DNA of 64,000 bases from Ziziphus jujuba (lineage: Eukaryota; Streptophyta; Magnoliopsida; Rosales; Rhamnaceae): contig NC_083387.1 of assembly GCF_031755915.1 (NCBI RefSeq), positions 20,729,001-20,793,000 on the forward strand, written 5' to 3'. The translations under genes and the position numbers were made by a program. Every line of letters starts with the position of its first letter. Positions within the stretch are counted from its first letter, which is position 1. The notes beneath the pieces are model-generated. The model was given only the letters and a program-made list of their open reading frames with translations, made no database searches and was not told the origin of the DNA. Below, in pieces: positions 41,718 through 52,479 of this stretch.

Positions 41718-42854
41718 TGATACGAACCTAGGACGACCTGCTCCTAAACCCGTATTATATTAGCCCGGATCTTTAATTAAGTTCAAGTTCTAATGGAATG
41801 GACCTCAACCCCTAACCAACCTGTGGTTAGAAACCTTGGTATAATGTAGACGCCACAATAGGGGATGGAAAACCTATTGATAAGTCAAGCTAAAACAACC
41901 AATTCTCTAATGGTGTTTTAGGTGTTCTCAAAGAACAAAGAGATAATTAATCTCACAAGTATTTTCTCAATCAAATCAAAGTTTAAAGTTTTTTTATTAA
42001 TGAAAAATAAGCCTTTAAATAGGCTTTGAAAAAAACAAAATAAACCCTAAAAACCCTAGGAAAAACCGGCCACTCAATGAAGAAACCTTGGCCGAAACTT
42101 TCCTTTTCCTAATCTAATTTGGATTAATTAATTCCTTTATTTTGAATTAGGAATTAATTAATTTACAAAGAAAATAATAAAATAATAACTTTCCTAATCT
42201 TATTTGTCCAGAAAATAAATAAATAGAAACTAAAAATAATGGTAGTTTCCTAAAACAAAAAGTAGAATAAAATTAGGAAACTAAAATACTAGCTTTTTGA
42301 CTACATTGACTTTGACCAATTCTTTGACCCAAGTGAGCTCCAAATCAGCTTCAATATGCTTTGTAGGATGCCAAATAAACTGAATATGAAGGCCCACACG
42401 TTGCCCATGCTTGGAAAAATAAGAAAAGGCTAATACAGTAAAATACAGTAAAGCCAGCAAGCAATACAGCAAATTCGGCCAAATTGTTGATGCTGTCCGT
42501 ACAAGCCCTTTTTGATTGCATTTGAGGCTGCTTTAACTTGATTCCATGACCTCTTAGGCATATGTATTGAACCGATAAAGCATTGGAACCATTTCATGCT
42601 TCCCGGAATCCAAAAATGTACCAAAACCATCACCCGGGCCCGTTTTGGCTTCTATTGCTTGTATGAGTAAAACAGGCCTTGGTTCTTTAGATATGGCCAA
42701 CCCCTCTTGACTATGACTTACTCCTTGTATAAAGACAGTAAGATTGTCCTTGAACTTCTTGGCTAGGGCTCTAGTGATCGGTCCCACCTTCATCCGTAAC
42801 GGATTGGCACCCCAGCAGGTTCTCGGTTGTACGGGTTTGGGCGGATTCACATCA
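41718..42854 (-). repeat. 3' LTR of the nested retrotransposon
   Basis: The left LTR copy. The pol reading frame runs through the polypurine tract and some 300 bases into this LTR, ending at 42,554. Confidence 0.92.
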
Positions 42855-44437
42855 TTCCCCTCCTCTTGAAAATGATTTGTCCTCAAATCAAGATCATCAC
42901 CTGCAGCAAAAGGAGTTAAATCAGCAACATTAAATGCAGCATTCATGTTATACTCACCCAGTAAATCAAGCTTGTAGGCATTCTTGTTATTCGGCTCCAA
43001 AACTTGAAAAAGTCCATCCATAGGCAGCATGAGCTTTGACTTCCTTGGTTTAGGAAACCTTTCCTTTCGTAAGTGCAACCAAACCAATTCTCCTAGGTCA
43101 AACACTATTACAAAAAAATCTAGAAATACATGCTTATTATGGTAAAAATTACACTTTTTAAAGTTAGCAAACAATATTTCCCAAATTTTCAAATTGCCAC
43201 TAAGTAAAGCTCTCAACAATGCAGATAAAGTTCTATGCAATAAAGACATCTTTAAATAAGTATCTTTAAAATTCATGGTCAGCAATGATTTCTTATTCAT
43301 AATTACTTTATTAACATCACCAAAGCTAAGATAAAAATTTATATTCATCCTTTCTTGTCTTCCTTTTCCTTTCTCACTCAACGCCATCTCACCTTCCTCA
43401 CTCTCGGCTTTTGCACAAAATTTTTCACTCTTGGTTTTATTAAAACCTTTCCACACAACCTGAGTATTAGAAGACTTACCTTGGATAGCAAGCTTACCTT
43501 TTCCCTCTTGATTGGATGGTAGTCCACTTGGAATTTCATTTGGGAAGACATCTTCAAATTCCTTCAAAAGAGAAAACATTGAACTTGGCAATTCAAGTTC
43601 TTCAATGTTAGTTTGATCATTAAAATAATTTTCTTTATAAATCATGACCAGCAAAGGTTTCTTACACTCAATAACCTTATTAATATCCCTTAAACTCAAA
43701 TAAAAGTTGCTACTTGACCTTTCTTTTCTTTCTTTTTCTTTTTCCCCCTTGGATTGGCGCAAACCTTCGGATTTCCCTTCCTTCTCCAAGCTCTCCGGTT
43801 TGCCACTTTCTTTCCCCTCTCTTTCAGTTTTTCCTTGATCTTTCCACTCAATATGAGTCTTAGAAACCTTACCTTGATCAACAACCTCATTCTTACTTTC
43901 TTGAAAGGATGGTGAAGCCGTTGGTGCCATACTTGCTTTTTCCTTGAGCTTTTCAGCTTCTCTCCTTTGTTGCATTTGTAATTGGTCTTTGTAAACCTCT
44001 TTAGGAGATAATGGTTCCAGCTTGACCTTCTTCCCTTTAAACCTAAAAATAATACTATTTTCTCGACCAAAATGAGTAGCATCTTTATCAAATTGCCATG
44101 GTCTACCTAATAGTATATGTCCAGCAATCATGGGTACAATATCACATAAAACTACATCCTCATATCTACCTATATTAAATTTTACTTTGGCTTGTTTATT
44201 TACTTTTATTTCACCACTATCATTAAGCCATTGTAATCTATATGGTTCAGGATGTTTTATTGTTTTTAAGCCCAATTTATCAACTACAAGGTTACTTATT
44301 ACATTAGTACAACTTCTACTATCAATAATCATACTACAAATCTTACCTTGAATTTCACATCGGGTGTGGAAGATGTTCTCTCTTTGAATTTCATCCTCAT
44401 CTTTGTATGCAGCAAGTACTCTCCTAGAAAGCAATTT
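42554..44437 (-). pseudogene. Truncated Pol: protease-like region fused to integrase tail
   Basis: The frame continues from gag after one UAA with KLLSRRVLAAY. A retropepsin-like part follows: MIIDSRSCTNVISN has DSR where DSG/DTG is expected, and ILLGRPW closes the fold. Next come lysine/glutamate-rich linkers and EFEDVFPNEIPSGLP, the usual lead-in to reverse transcriptase, but no RT motif follows. A similar linker is repeated (NFYLSLRDINKVI and NFYLSFGDVNKVI), then GELVWLHLRKERFP and FNVADLTPFAAGDD, the C-terminal tail of Ty3-type integrase, and PITRALAKKFK. RT, RNase H and the integrase core are deleted. The frame ends inside the 3' LTR. Confidence 0.85.
42855..42868 (-). other. Polypurine tract
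   Basis: The minus strand reads CAAGAGGAGGGGAA immediately before the 3' LTR TGATGTG start. It primes plus-strand synthesis in such elements and here also lies within the pol frame (residues FQEEGND). Confidence 0.85.
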
Positions 44438-45760
44438 TTATTCAGCATTGGATGCTTGCAAGGTTTCGGGTTCATCCTCCAAGTCCTCCTCCTCTTGCTT
44501 GGCTTCATCCTCACTTTCTTCACTTTTCGATTCTAGCTCGTCATTCCCCTTTAACACCATGATTCTTCTATTCGGGCATTGGCTAGAGATGTGTCCTCCT
44601 CCCTGGCAGTTAAAACACACAACATCATGAGTTCTAAAAGGTTTAGGATCTAATTTTACCTCATTCTTTGGTGCTTGGACAGATTCGGTTCTAGTCTCCT
44701 TCCTTGGCCAATTTGAACTTTCTTCTTTGACTTTCGGCTTTGGCTTGCTTTCATAGATGGGATTGTTCCTCCAGCCACTAGAATTGGACCTTCCACTGTT
44801 GGAAACACCTCCAAACCATGATCTTACACCCCTCCTCTTGAATTGGTGCTCTAATTTAATAGCCACATGCAACATCTCCTCCAATTCCACATATTGTTGC
44901 AATTCTAGTCGATTGGCTATTTCACGATTCAAACCACCAAGAAACCTTGCCATGGTTGCTTCCCTATCTTCATTCAAGTTCAATCTCTTCATAAACATCT
45001 CCATCTCCTTGTAATAATCCTCCACGGATCCATGTCCTTGAGATAAAGATTGAAGTCTTTGATGCAGCAACCTATGATAGTGTGATGGTACGAATCGCTT
45101 CCACATGGCTCCTTTCATTTGTCGCCATGTAGTAATCAAGTCATCACCAACTCTCCTTCGGGTGTTTTGCTCATTGGTCCACCATTGGAGTGCATAATGG
45201 CCAAACTCCATTGCTGCCAATTTCACCTTCTTAGCCTCCGAATAATTATGGCGGTCAAATATCATCTCCATTTTTTCTTCCCACTCCAAATATGCTTCGG
45301 GGTCACTTTTTCCCATGAATGGTGGGATGTTGATCTTGATATTGCTAAGATTGTCATCTGTTTCTTCCCTCCTATATCTTCCACGGCCAGCTCTATCTTG
45401 GACAGCAAAAGTTTCGTCCATACCTTCCTCAAAGTCTCCATCGAATGGCTCCTCATCAAATTCCTCTCTCGGTCTCTCGCGACCTCCTCGTCCTCGGCCT
45501 CGCCCTCCATGGAATTCTTGCCTATTTCTTGTATTCGGGATTCCTTGTGAGGCTTCTAGTCTTCCCACACTTTGATTCACATGCTCAACTTGAGCACTAA
45601 CCCGCTGTATTGATTCCAAAACAGCCCTCATGTCCACTTGGTCTCCACTCCCAGTAGCTCGGGCATCGCCATGGAATGCTACGGACTCTTCCTCATTGAT
45701 CCTCAAAGGTGGATCTCCTCTTCTTATTCTAGAATCTGCCATGTTAGTAAAATAATGCAA
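44438..45760 (-). CDS. gag: Retrotransposon Gag
   Basis: A frame of 440 residues (start at 45,760, or more plausibly MADSRIRRGD at 45,742). The middle holds a Retrotrans_gag capsid region with PFMGKSDPEAYLEWEEKME, then ALQWWTN and TWRQMKGAMWKRFVP. A CCHC knuckle CFNCQGGGHISSQC lies at residues 382-395, followed by an acidic tail. Gag packages the element's RNA into particles. The stop codon (44,438-44,440) is in the same frame as pol, so one UAA separates Gag from Pol. No other break in this frame. Confidence 0.88.
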   Translation of the reverse strand: MHYFTNMADSRIRRGDPPLRINEEESVAFHGDARATGSGDQVDMRAVLESIQRVSAQVEHVNQSVGRLEASQGIPNTRNRQEFHGGRGRGRGGRERPREEFDEEPFDGDFEEGMDETFAVQDRAGRGRYRREETDDNLSNIKINIPPFMGKSDPEAYLEWEEKMEMIFDRHNYSEAKKVKLAAMEFGHYALQWWTNEQNTRRRVGDDLITTWRQMKGAMWKRFVPSHYHRLLHQRLQSLSQGHGSVEDYYKEMEMFMKRLNLNEDREATMARFLGGLNREIANRLELQQYVELEEMLHVAIKLEHQFKRRGVRSWFGGVSNSGRSNSSGWRNNPIYESKPKPKVKEESSNWPRKETRTESVQAPKNEVKLDPKPFRTHDVVCFNCQGGGHISSQCPNRRIMVLKGNDELESKSEESEDEAKQEEEDLEDEPETLQASNAE

Positions 45761-46739
45761 AAATAAAATAAATCCTCACAATATTCACTCCCTCACGTGT
45801 TTCACTCAAACAAGGTCTCGACACTCGTGTTTGCACACTAGTTTCGGCTTTTACCCTCCTTTAAGCTCTCACACTCTTGCCTTTTTCCACTCAATGAATT
45901 ATCTCAAAGTTCTAATTAAAACACCCACAAAACAGCAATTAGATCACTAGTATGTTTTAATTAAACTTATCAACAAAGCAGTAGCAAAAAGTAGGCAATA
46001 CCGAAAGAATCCAACAAATCCTAAATTTTCGGCTTTCTAGGCAAGAAAACACAAAATAATGGGAAAACGTTGGAATTTTTGAAAACTGCACCAGATGGTA
46101 GTAGATTATGAGTTCAAGAATAAAATTCCAGAAAAAGAAATTCAAATACGAACAAGAATCAAAGAGAACAAAATTATAGAAAAGTGTTGGTTGTTGTTCT
46201 TGTAATTCAAGTTTTGTATCAATTCCTTTAACTAATTTTAATCCAAAAAATTTAACACTCAAACTCAAATATCCAGCAGCAAAAATAACTCTCTAGAAAC
46301 TCCAAATATGGAATAAATAATTAGCAAAGCAGCAGTTACAAAAAATTTCCAGCAACAAACTTCAACACCAATTTTCAACAAACCGATATATATAATTTTT
46401 TTTTTTTTTATATTCGGCTTTCTTTTTCTTTTTCTCTTTTTTTTTTTTTCTTCACTCACTGAATATCAGACACAACTGCAGTAGCAAGAATAAATAACAA
46501 ATTTGCAATTCCAACTCCAAAAATTCACCAAACCCGTGACCACCAAATAATCATAAATGTGCAGCTCTTTTTTTTTTTTTTTTTTTTGAATATATGAATG
46601 CAAATTTCTAAGACTAAAACAGCAAAGAAAAATCAACAAAAAACCAAATTAACAAGAACAATGATAAAAGACAACCAACAAACTAGGAAACAAAAATATG
46701 ATAAAACTAGGAAATCCTAATTCAACTAGGAATGAATTG

Positions 46740-46773
<34 letters not shown>

Positions 46774-46880
46774 GCTGAACGTGTATAGGATGGATGCAAC
46801 CTTAACCTAATGCTAAAATTGCAGAATAACACAAAAACAAATAAAGCAAATAAAGATAGATCAAACCTGAACAAAATTTA
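45761..46880 (-). other. Retrotransposon 5' untranslated internal region
   Basis: About 1.1 kb between primer site and Gag, rich in poly-T/poly-A tracts (46,399, 46,437, 46,568, 46,741-46,768). It probably contains the packaging signal; no frame of note. Confidence 0.6.
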
Positions 46881-46892
46881 GCTCTGATACCA
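46881..46892 (-). other. Primer binding site (tRNA-Met)
   Basis: The minus strand reads TGGTATCAGAGC two bases inside the 5' LTR, a perfect complement to the plant initiator tRNA-Met 3' end. Confidence 0.9.
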
Positions 46893-46894
46893 AA

Positions 46895-48031
46895 TGATAC
46901 GAACCTAGGACGACCTGCTCCTAAACCCGTATTATATTAGCCCGGATCTTTAATTAAGTTCAAGTTCTAATGGAATGGACCTCAACCCCTAACCAACCTG
47001 TGGTTAGAAACCTTGGTATAATGTAGACGCCACAATAGGGGATGGAAAACCTATTGATAAGTCAAGCTAAAACAACCAATTCTCTAATGGTGTTTTAGGT
47101 GTTCTCAAAGAACAAAGAGATAATTAATCTCACAAGTATTTTCTCAATCAAATCAAAGTTTAAAGTTTTTTTATTAATGAAAAATAAGCCTTTAAATAGG
47201 CTTTGAAAAAAACAAAATAAACCCTAAAAACCCTAGGAAAAACCGGCCACTCAATGAAGAAACCTTGGCCGAAACTTTCCTTTTCCTAATCTAATTTGGA
47301 TTAATTAATTCCTTTATTTTGAATTAGGAATTAATTAATTTACAAAGAAAATAATAAAATAATAACTTTCCTAATCTTATTTGTCCAGAAAATAAATAAA
47401 TAGAAACTAAAAATAATGGTAGTTTCCTAAAACAAAAAGTAGAATAAAATTAGGAAACTAAAATACTAGCTTTTTGACTACATTGACTTTGACCAATTCT
47501 TTGACCCAAGTGAGCTCCAAATCAGCTTCAATATGCTTTGTAGGATGCCAAATAAACTGAATATGAAGGCCCACACGTTGCCCATGCTTGGAAAAATAAG
47601 AAAAGGCTAATACAGTAAAATACAGTAAAGCCAGCAAGCAATACAGCAAATTCGGCCAAATTGTTGATGCTGTCCGTACAAGCCCTTTTTGATTGCATTT
47701 GAGGCTGCTTTAACTTGATTCCATGACCTCTTAGGCATATGTATTGAACCGATAAAGCATTGGAACCATTTCATGCTTCCCGGAATCCAAAAATGTACCA
47801 AAACCATCACCCGGGCCCGTTTTGGCTTCTATTGCTTGTATGAGTAAAACAGGCCTTGGTTCTTTAGATATGGCCAACCCCTCTTGACTATGACTTACTC
47901 CTTGTATAAAGACAGTAAGATTGTCCTTGAACTTCTTGGCTAGGGCTCTAGTGATCGGTCCCACCTTCATCCGTAACGGATTGGCACCCCAGCAGGTTCT
48001 CGGTTGTACGGGTTTGGGCGGATTCACATCA
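46895..48031 (-). repeat. 5' LTR of the nested retrotransposon
   Basis: The right LTR copy, same length as the left. It contains the same terminal coding fragment (minus frame 47,731-48,027), which is a consequence of LTR duplication and not a separate gene. Confidence 0.92.
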
Positions 48032-48650
48032 TACAGCTATAAAAGCTTCTTTTGAGAAGAGTTTGAATGTTGTCCAACATCATTTCAAACCTACAATATT
48101 TAAAGAGTTAAGAGGATTGATTACAATGAGTGCGATGAATATAATCTTTGAAGAGTCTAATTGAGCAGATTCTATTGGTCCACATATATATCTATGTGGT
48201 TGTGTGTATTGCCACACATATGTGTTACCTTGTGCACATGAGATTACAAAATACAAACGTGAAAGTCAACCTATTCCTTTCTCATGTGTAGATCCTCATT
48301 GGAAGAAACTGGATTTGATGGTTCCTCCTAAAGATATGGCATCAAATGTGAGCTGTACAACTAAAGTAAACATGTTTGGTCATATGTTTAATGAAAATGA
48401 TACCACTGAAAAATTGCATTTATTTAGAAAGTTGAAAAAAAATATTAAATCTAGCATGCACTTCTCTTAGTGAACCTGATGTTAAGATGACTTCACGAGG
48501 TCGACCTAAGGTGAAATTGGATATTTCAACTCGTCGTGATCCATCTGGCTTGAATAAGTAGAATCTTGACAAAGTAGTTATTCACTAGAATTTCAGAAAA
48601 GTGTCCTTTCTGTTAGGCCACTAAAAGCATCGAAAGCACCAAAAGCTCCA
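48032..48650 (+). pseudogene. MULE transposase, 3' part with SWIM-type zinc finger
   Basis: Directly after the nested element the frame resumes with TAIKASFEKSLN, continuing the sentence cut at 41,717 (HVLLKL..). Further on a SWIM-like site reads CGCVYCHTYVLPCAHEI (CxC..C.H pattern). After a TAG at 48,468 comes SRGRPKVKLDISTRRDPSG, the basic linker (RGRPK..STRRDPS) that MULE transposases have after the SWIM finger. Stops at about 48,162 and 48,468 and a further stop at 48,559 mark decay. Confidence 0.75.
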
Positions 48651-49420
48651 ATAGAGAAAGTGCATCGAAAAATCATGGCCACATATCAATCATATATGGA
48701 ATCATTTCCAAATGAGTTAAGACTTTACATTGCAGATGTGCAAGATGTTGCTGCTGATGGTAATTATGGCTTTAGAGCCATTGCTGGATTGATGAATATG
48801 GGTGACGATAAATGGGATCAGATAAAAAGAGACTTGATAGATGAGTTGAGGTCTAATGAAGATGAGTACACTACTTTATATGGAACCAGTGATAGAGTAG
48901 AAGAATTTGTTCACATTTTATCATATTTTGAAAGCAATCCAAGTTTCAATCATTGGATGACAATGCTAGACATGGGCCATTTGATAGCTTCCAAATATGA
49001 TTTGGTCTTAATGCATATATCTACAACACCTTACCTTTCTTCCTCTTCGTTCAGAGCCACCATATGTGGGTTGTTGTAAAGTTATCTCCATTGGGTTTGT
49101 CAATGATAATCATTTTGTCAAGGTATTGAAATTTTTTTTAACAAAGTTTGTTTAATTTAATTATATTAATATTTATGTTGATAATATTTTTTTTTTACCT
49201 TTGTAACTTTGTTGTTGTTGTAATTGTTCATGGTACCAGGATGTCCTATGCCTCAAGTTGTTGATAAATGGTTTAAACATCATCAAATGTGTGTCCAAGG
49301 ATGGGAAACACCATAAGCTCTCCAAATAAAAGCTTTCAAGGACTTAATTTTAGACGACATGGCCACTTAGGAGACAATAGATTTAGATAGTCCAGAGTTT
49401 CGAATAAATTAATTTGTAAT
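48651..49420 (+). pseudogene. OTU-like cysteine protease domain fused to the MULE transposase
   Basis: An open frame from 48,660 to 49,079 reads ELRLYIADVQDVAADGNYGF, matching the OTU signature (xxxV.DGNCxFRA) but with Tyr in place of the catalytic Cys. The middle part (DDKWDQIKRDLIDELRSNED) fits the family. A frameshift near 49,060 leads to ISIGFVNDNHFVKV, which contains the expected C-terminal catalytic-type His (NHF), followed by an intron and a final exon from about 49,240 (GCPMPQVVDKWF). OTU enzymes remove ubiquitin-like modifiers. Plant MULE transposases with OTU or ULP1 protease tails are known. Here the enzyme would be inactive both by substitution and frameshift. Confidence 0.72.
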
Positions 49421-49590
49421 TATGACACTAAATGCAATCTCAAAATGATTTTTTTGTACTTTTATTTTTGATGATTGATATAAAGCAAGTCCATTGTAGT
49501 TTTGCATTTATATGTCTAAATAAAATTAGGACATTCATTAATTTAGTTCACAATTGAATTATCTTTAAATTTAGTTCGAACATTTATAAT

Positions 49591-50115
49591 TGAACATTTT
49601 CAACATCTTTAAAAGTATACAAATGAATATTTTAATGGCGTACAGAAGTTTACGACCGAACATCAAAAGAGGTACCCATGTGGAATTGCATGCACAGAAG
49701 TATACATCTAAACAAAACGAAAAACTCAAAAGTTTAAAAATGAACATTTTAAATATGTACAGAAGTCTATGACCGAATGCTCCAAAATAATAAGTTAAAA
49801 ATTTGAAGATGCTCAAAAGCACACAACTGAACAACTTTACTATGTTCCGATGGCTACAACCAAACATCTTTTAAAAGTATACAACTGAATATTTTAATGC
49901 TGTATAAAAGTTTATGACCAAACATCTAAAAGTGCACCCATGTGGAATTGCATGTTTAGAAATATACATCTAAATGAAATGAAAATTTTCAGAAGTTCAA
50001 AATTTGACATTTGAAATTTGTATAGAAGTTTATACTCGAATGCTCCAAAAAATAAGTTATAAATTTGAAGATGTTAAAAAACACACAACTGAACAACGTT
50101 AATATGTTCAGATGC
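49591..50115. repeat. Two tandem copies of a 262-bp unit inside the MULE
   Basis: The phrase AAAAGTATAC at 49,611 and 49,873 starts parallel stretches containing 'acccatgtggaattgcatg', 'tatacatctaaa', 'gaatgctccaaaa' and 'acacaactgaacaac' in the same order. They lie between the convergent transposase and PMD genes. Confidence 0.75.
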
Positions 50116-50280
50116 TTACAACTGAACACCCCATAAAGATATATTCACCGTAAGAAAATTGTTACAACCAATTTCAAAGCTACATCCAAAATACTTAAAA
50201 TATATATTCGACTAAATACAAAGTGCTTAAATTATCCGCTTACATCATTCAAGCTAATCTTACCACATCAAAAGCTTAAT

Positions 50281-52479
50281 TAAATTCAAAGTTATACTTA
50301 ATATAACTAATCTTTTGTCCTCCTCCTACTACGATAATAGTTATTGGGAGGGGTTGAACTCTCTCTATGAGTATAGTTGGATTGCACTCCATTTGTAGTG
50401 CATTAGAAGCTTCACCAGTATGCTGACCTCGTAGCAAATCACCAATTTGTACTACTTTATCAAACAATACATTAGCTGGTTGTGAACGACCTTGTTGGAT
50501 TATGGCATCAACCACAGATAATGCTCGTGAGATACGCTGCACAAAAATGTAAGTAATGAGTAACTTATAATATATGAAGTAATTTATAATTTTCAAAAAT
50601 ATTATTAACAAATGCAATTACCAAATGACTATCATCATGAGAATCATGTAGGATTCTTGAATTGTAGTTACATTTATGTTTTGGATTTTGTACCCTAACA
50701 TGTGATATGCATTGAAACCAATCTATGTATTTTGGTACACAATCCCATGGATGTACTACTCTTGCACCACGTCGCTCAAAAGAAAGTACATGACTATCTC
50801 TCCCAATATTGATCAAGAAAGCTATATTGAACATTATATCGCCCTGCAATGCATCCTCAATTGGCATGAATTGGGAGAAGTGGTGTTAGAGGAATCGTTT
50901 GCACTTTGCCAAATTGTCGAAGTACCATTTCTGGGTTATATGGCTCAATGATGTTTATGCATTTCAAACAACCAGTATAATAAGAAAATTGAGGTGCAGA
51001 ATGTGCATAAGGACTCCATATGACCTATTGAATAATCATAAACTAAATTTTAATTTAAAGAAAATATGTATAACTATGTACTTAATATAAAAATATAGTT
51101 AATAACTTCACCTCATTGCTGTTTAGCATATCAAGTGCCTCACGCATAACTTGCAAGTGATCCATAGAGGATCCAGAATCTCTACGAGGAATCCAACGAA
51201 GCACAAGAGCTTGACCTTCCTCAAAATTCAAATTGACAAAAGGTCTAGCAAATGGAACATGTTCATAAACCCATGCCTAAGTGGAACAAAATACAATTAA
51301 TATGCTGCAAATAAAAATTTCTAAATACTAAATATGCAAAACATACATATTACCAAATTCAAATAAATAAGTAATTTATAAAATACCTCAAGTAGTGTCA
51401 AATATCTAGCAATTTTTGAACCTCATACCTACAAGCATAACTAAATTGGCGATATAAAAATGCTAAAGTTGCAGCTCCCCATGCATAAGAGTGGACATTA
51501 TCAAAATAAATTAACAAACTAAGATATACAACCGGTACTCTTATTCCAATTTTGTCACTAAATATTGTGCATCCTAATAGATATAATAGATAAGCCCTAG
51601 CAGCAAATTGTATAAATTCTTCACTGTCTAAATCTGAAACCTTCATTAATTTCTCTTTCAACTAGTTTAGTTTAATCAATTGCCCTCGAAATTTTTGTAA
51701 CTCTACATAAGCCTCATCTCTGTTAAATCCTAATCCATCAATTAAAAGTGTTTCTACCTCTCAAAATGATAATATAAGGCACGATACAAATTGACCAACA
51801 ACAGGAATTTTAAGAATGGTACTAACATCATCTAATGTAATTGTCATCTCACCAAAAGGGAGATGGAAAATGTTAGTTTTAGGTTGCCATCTCTCAACAA
51901 AATTATATATAACAACTTGGTTAATGAAATGATATGATGATTTTATCAATGTTAATAAACCTGAGTGACTAACTATGTTTCTCCATTTAGTATTTGGAGC
52001 TGTCTCATCCCAAATCCATTCAGCAACCTTAAATGCATGATTCAAACATTTAAGGGGAGGACTTTCCTACATAAAAATATATAAATATGCAATCATTTCT
52101 ATAAAATTTCAATAAAGAAAAAAAAATCAAATTAAATTGAACAAAACCTTACATTCTTTTCCCATATTGTTACAGCTATATGATTTTTAAAGCTCTTGAG
52201 AATTGATGGATCTTCTGGACCACCTAGGAACGGTTCATTCAAATCTGATTGTTCAAGATTTGTATTTTCCTCCTCTATATTTTCTGTCATCACATTTTTA
52301 GCATCAAAATTGTTAGAAACATCATTTTCAATATTTGTGTTTGGCGTCACAACAACCTATGGTATCACATCAATTTCAGCTTCAAGCTCTAGAGCACGGT
52401 GTCTCCTATTTGATACTGTGGGACGAATACGTGAAGTTGAAGTAGAGCTTTGCAAATTCCCTCCACGAGTTTTTGCCAT
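50281..52479 (-). pseudogene. Plant mobile domain (PMD / MAIN-like) protein gene carried in the MULE
   Basis: First exon 52,479-52,153 begins MAKTRGGNLQSSTSTS and has a TAG near 52,360. The second exon starts at 52,066 with ESPPLKCLNHAFKVAEWIWD, and the PMD hallmark NIFHLPFGEMTITLDDV lies near 51,860. Later come FAARAYLLYLLGCTIF near 51,600, AWGAATLAFLYRQF near 51,470 and a separate exon at 51,118-51,279 with WVYEHVPFARP and LVLRWIPRRDS. Near 50,930 the VLRQFGKVQTIP motif follows, and the gene ends at 50,281 after KVVQIGDLLRGQ. PMD proteins (MAIN/MAIL in Arabidopsis) act in heterochromatin silencing, and PMD genes are also found in MULEs and Ty3 elements. Several stops suggest it is dead here. 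Confidence 0.75.

Larger units (their letters stand above)
41718..48031 (-). mobile_element. Ty3/gypsy-type LTR retrotransposon, internally deleted, nested in the MULE transposase
   Basis: LTRs of exactly 1,137 bp (41,718-42,854 and 46,895-48,031) start TGATACGAACC and end TTCACATCA on the plus strand. Reading through both I found no difference. On the minus strand the right LTR is followed after two bases by a perfect tRNA-Met primer site (46,881-46,892), and a polypurine tract (42,855-42,868) adjoins the left LTR. Flanking pentamers are TATAG and TACAG. The internal region encodes Gag and a protease-like region, then jumps to the C-terminal tail of integrase; reverse transcriptase, RNase H and the integrase core are missing. 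The element must depend on a helper. Near-identical LTRs argue for a recent insertion. Confidence 0.92.

Noticed and set aside
47458..47810. Small minus-strand frames duplicated at 42,281-42,633 and 47,458-47,810
   Set aside because: They are identical because they lie in the two LTRs; they have no domain and no independent gene evidence.
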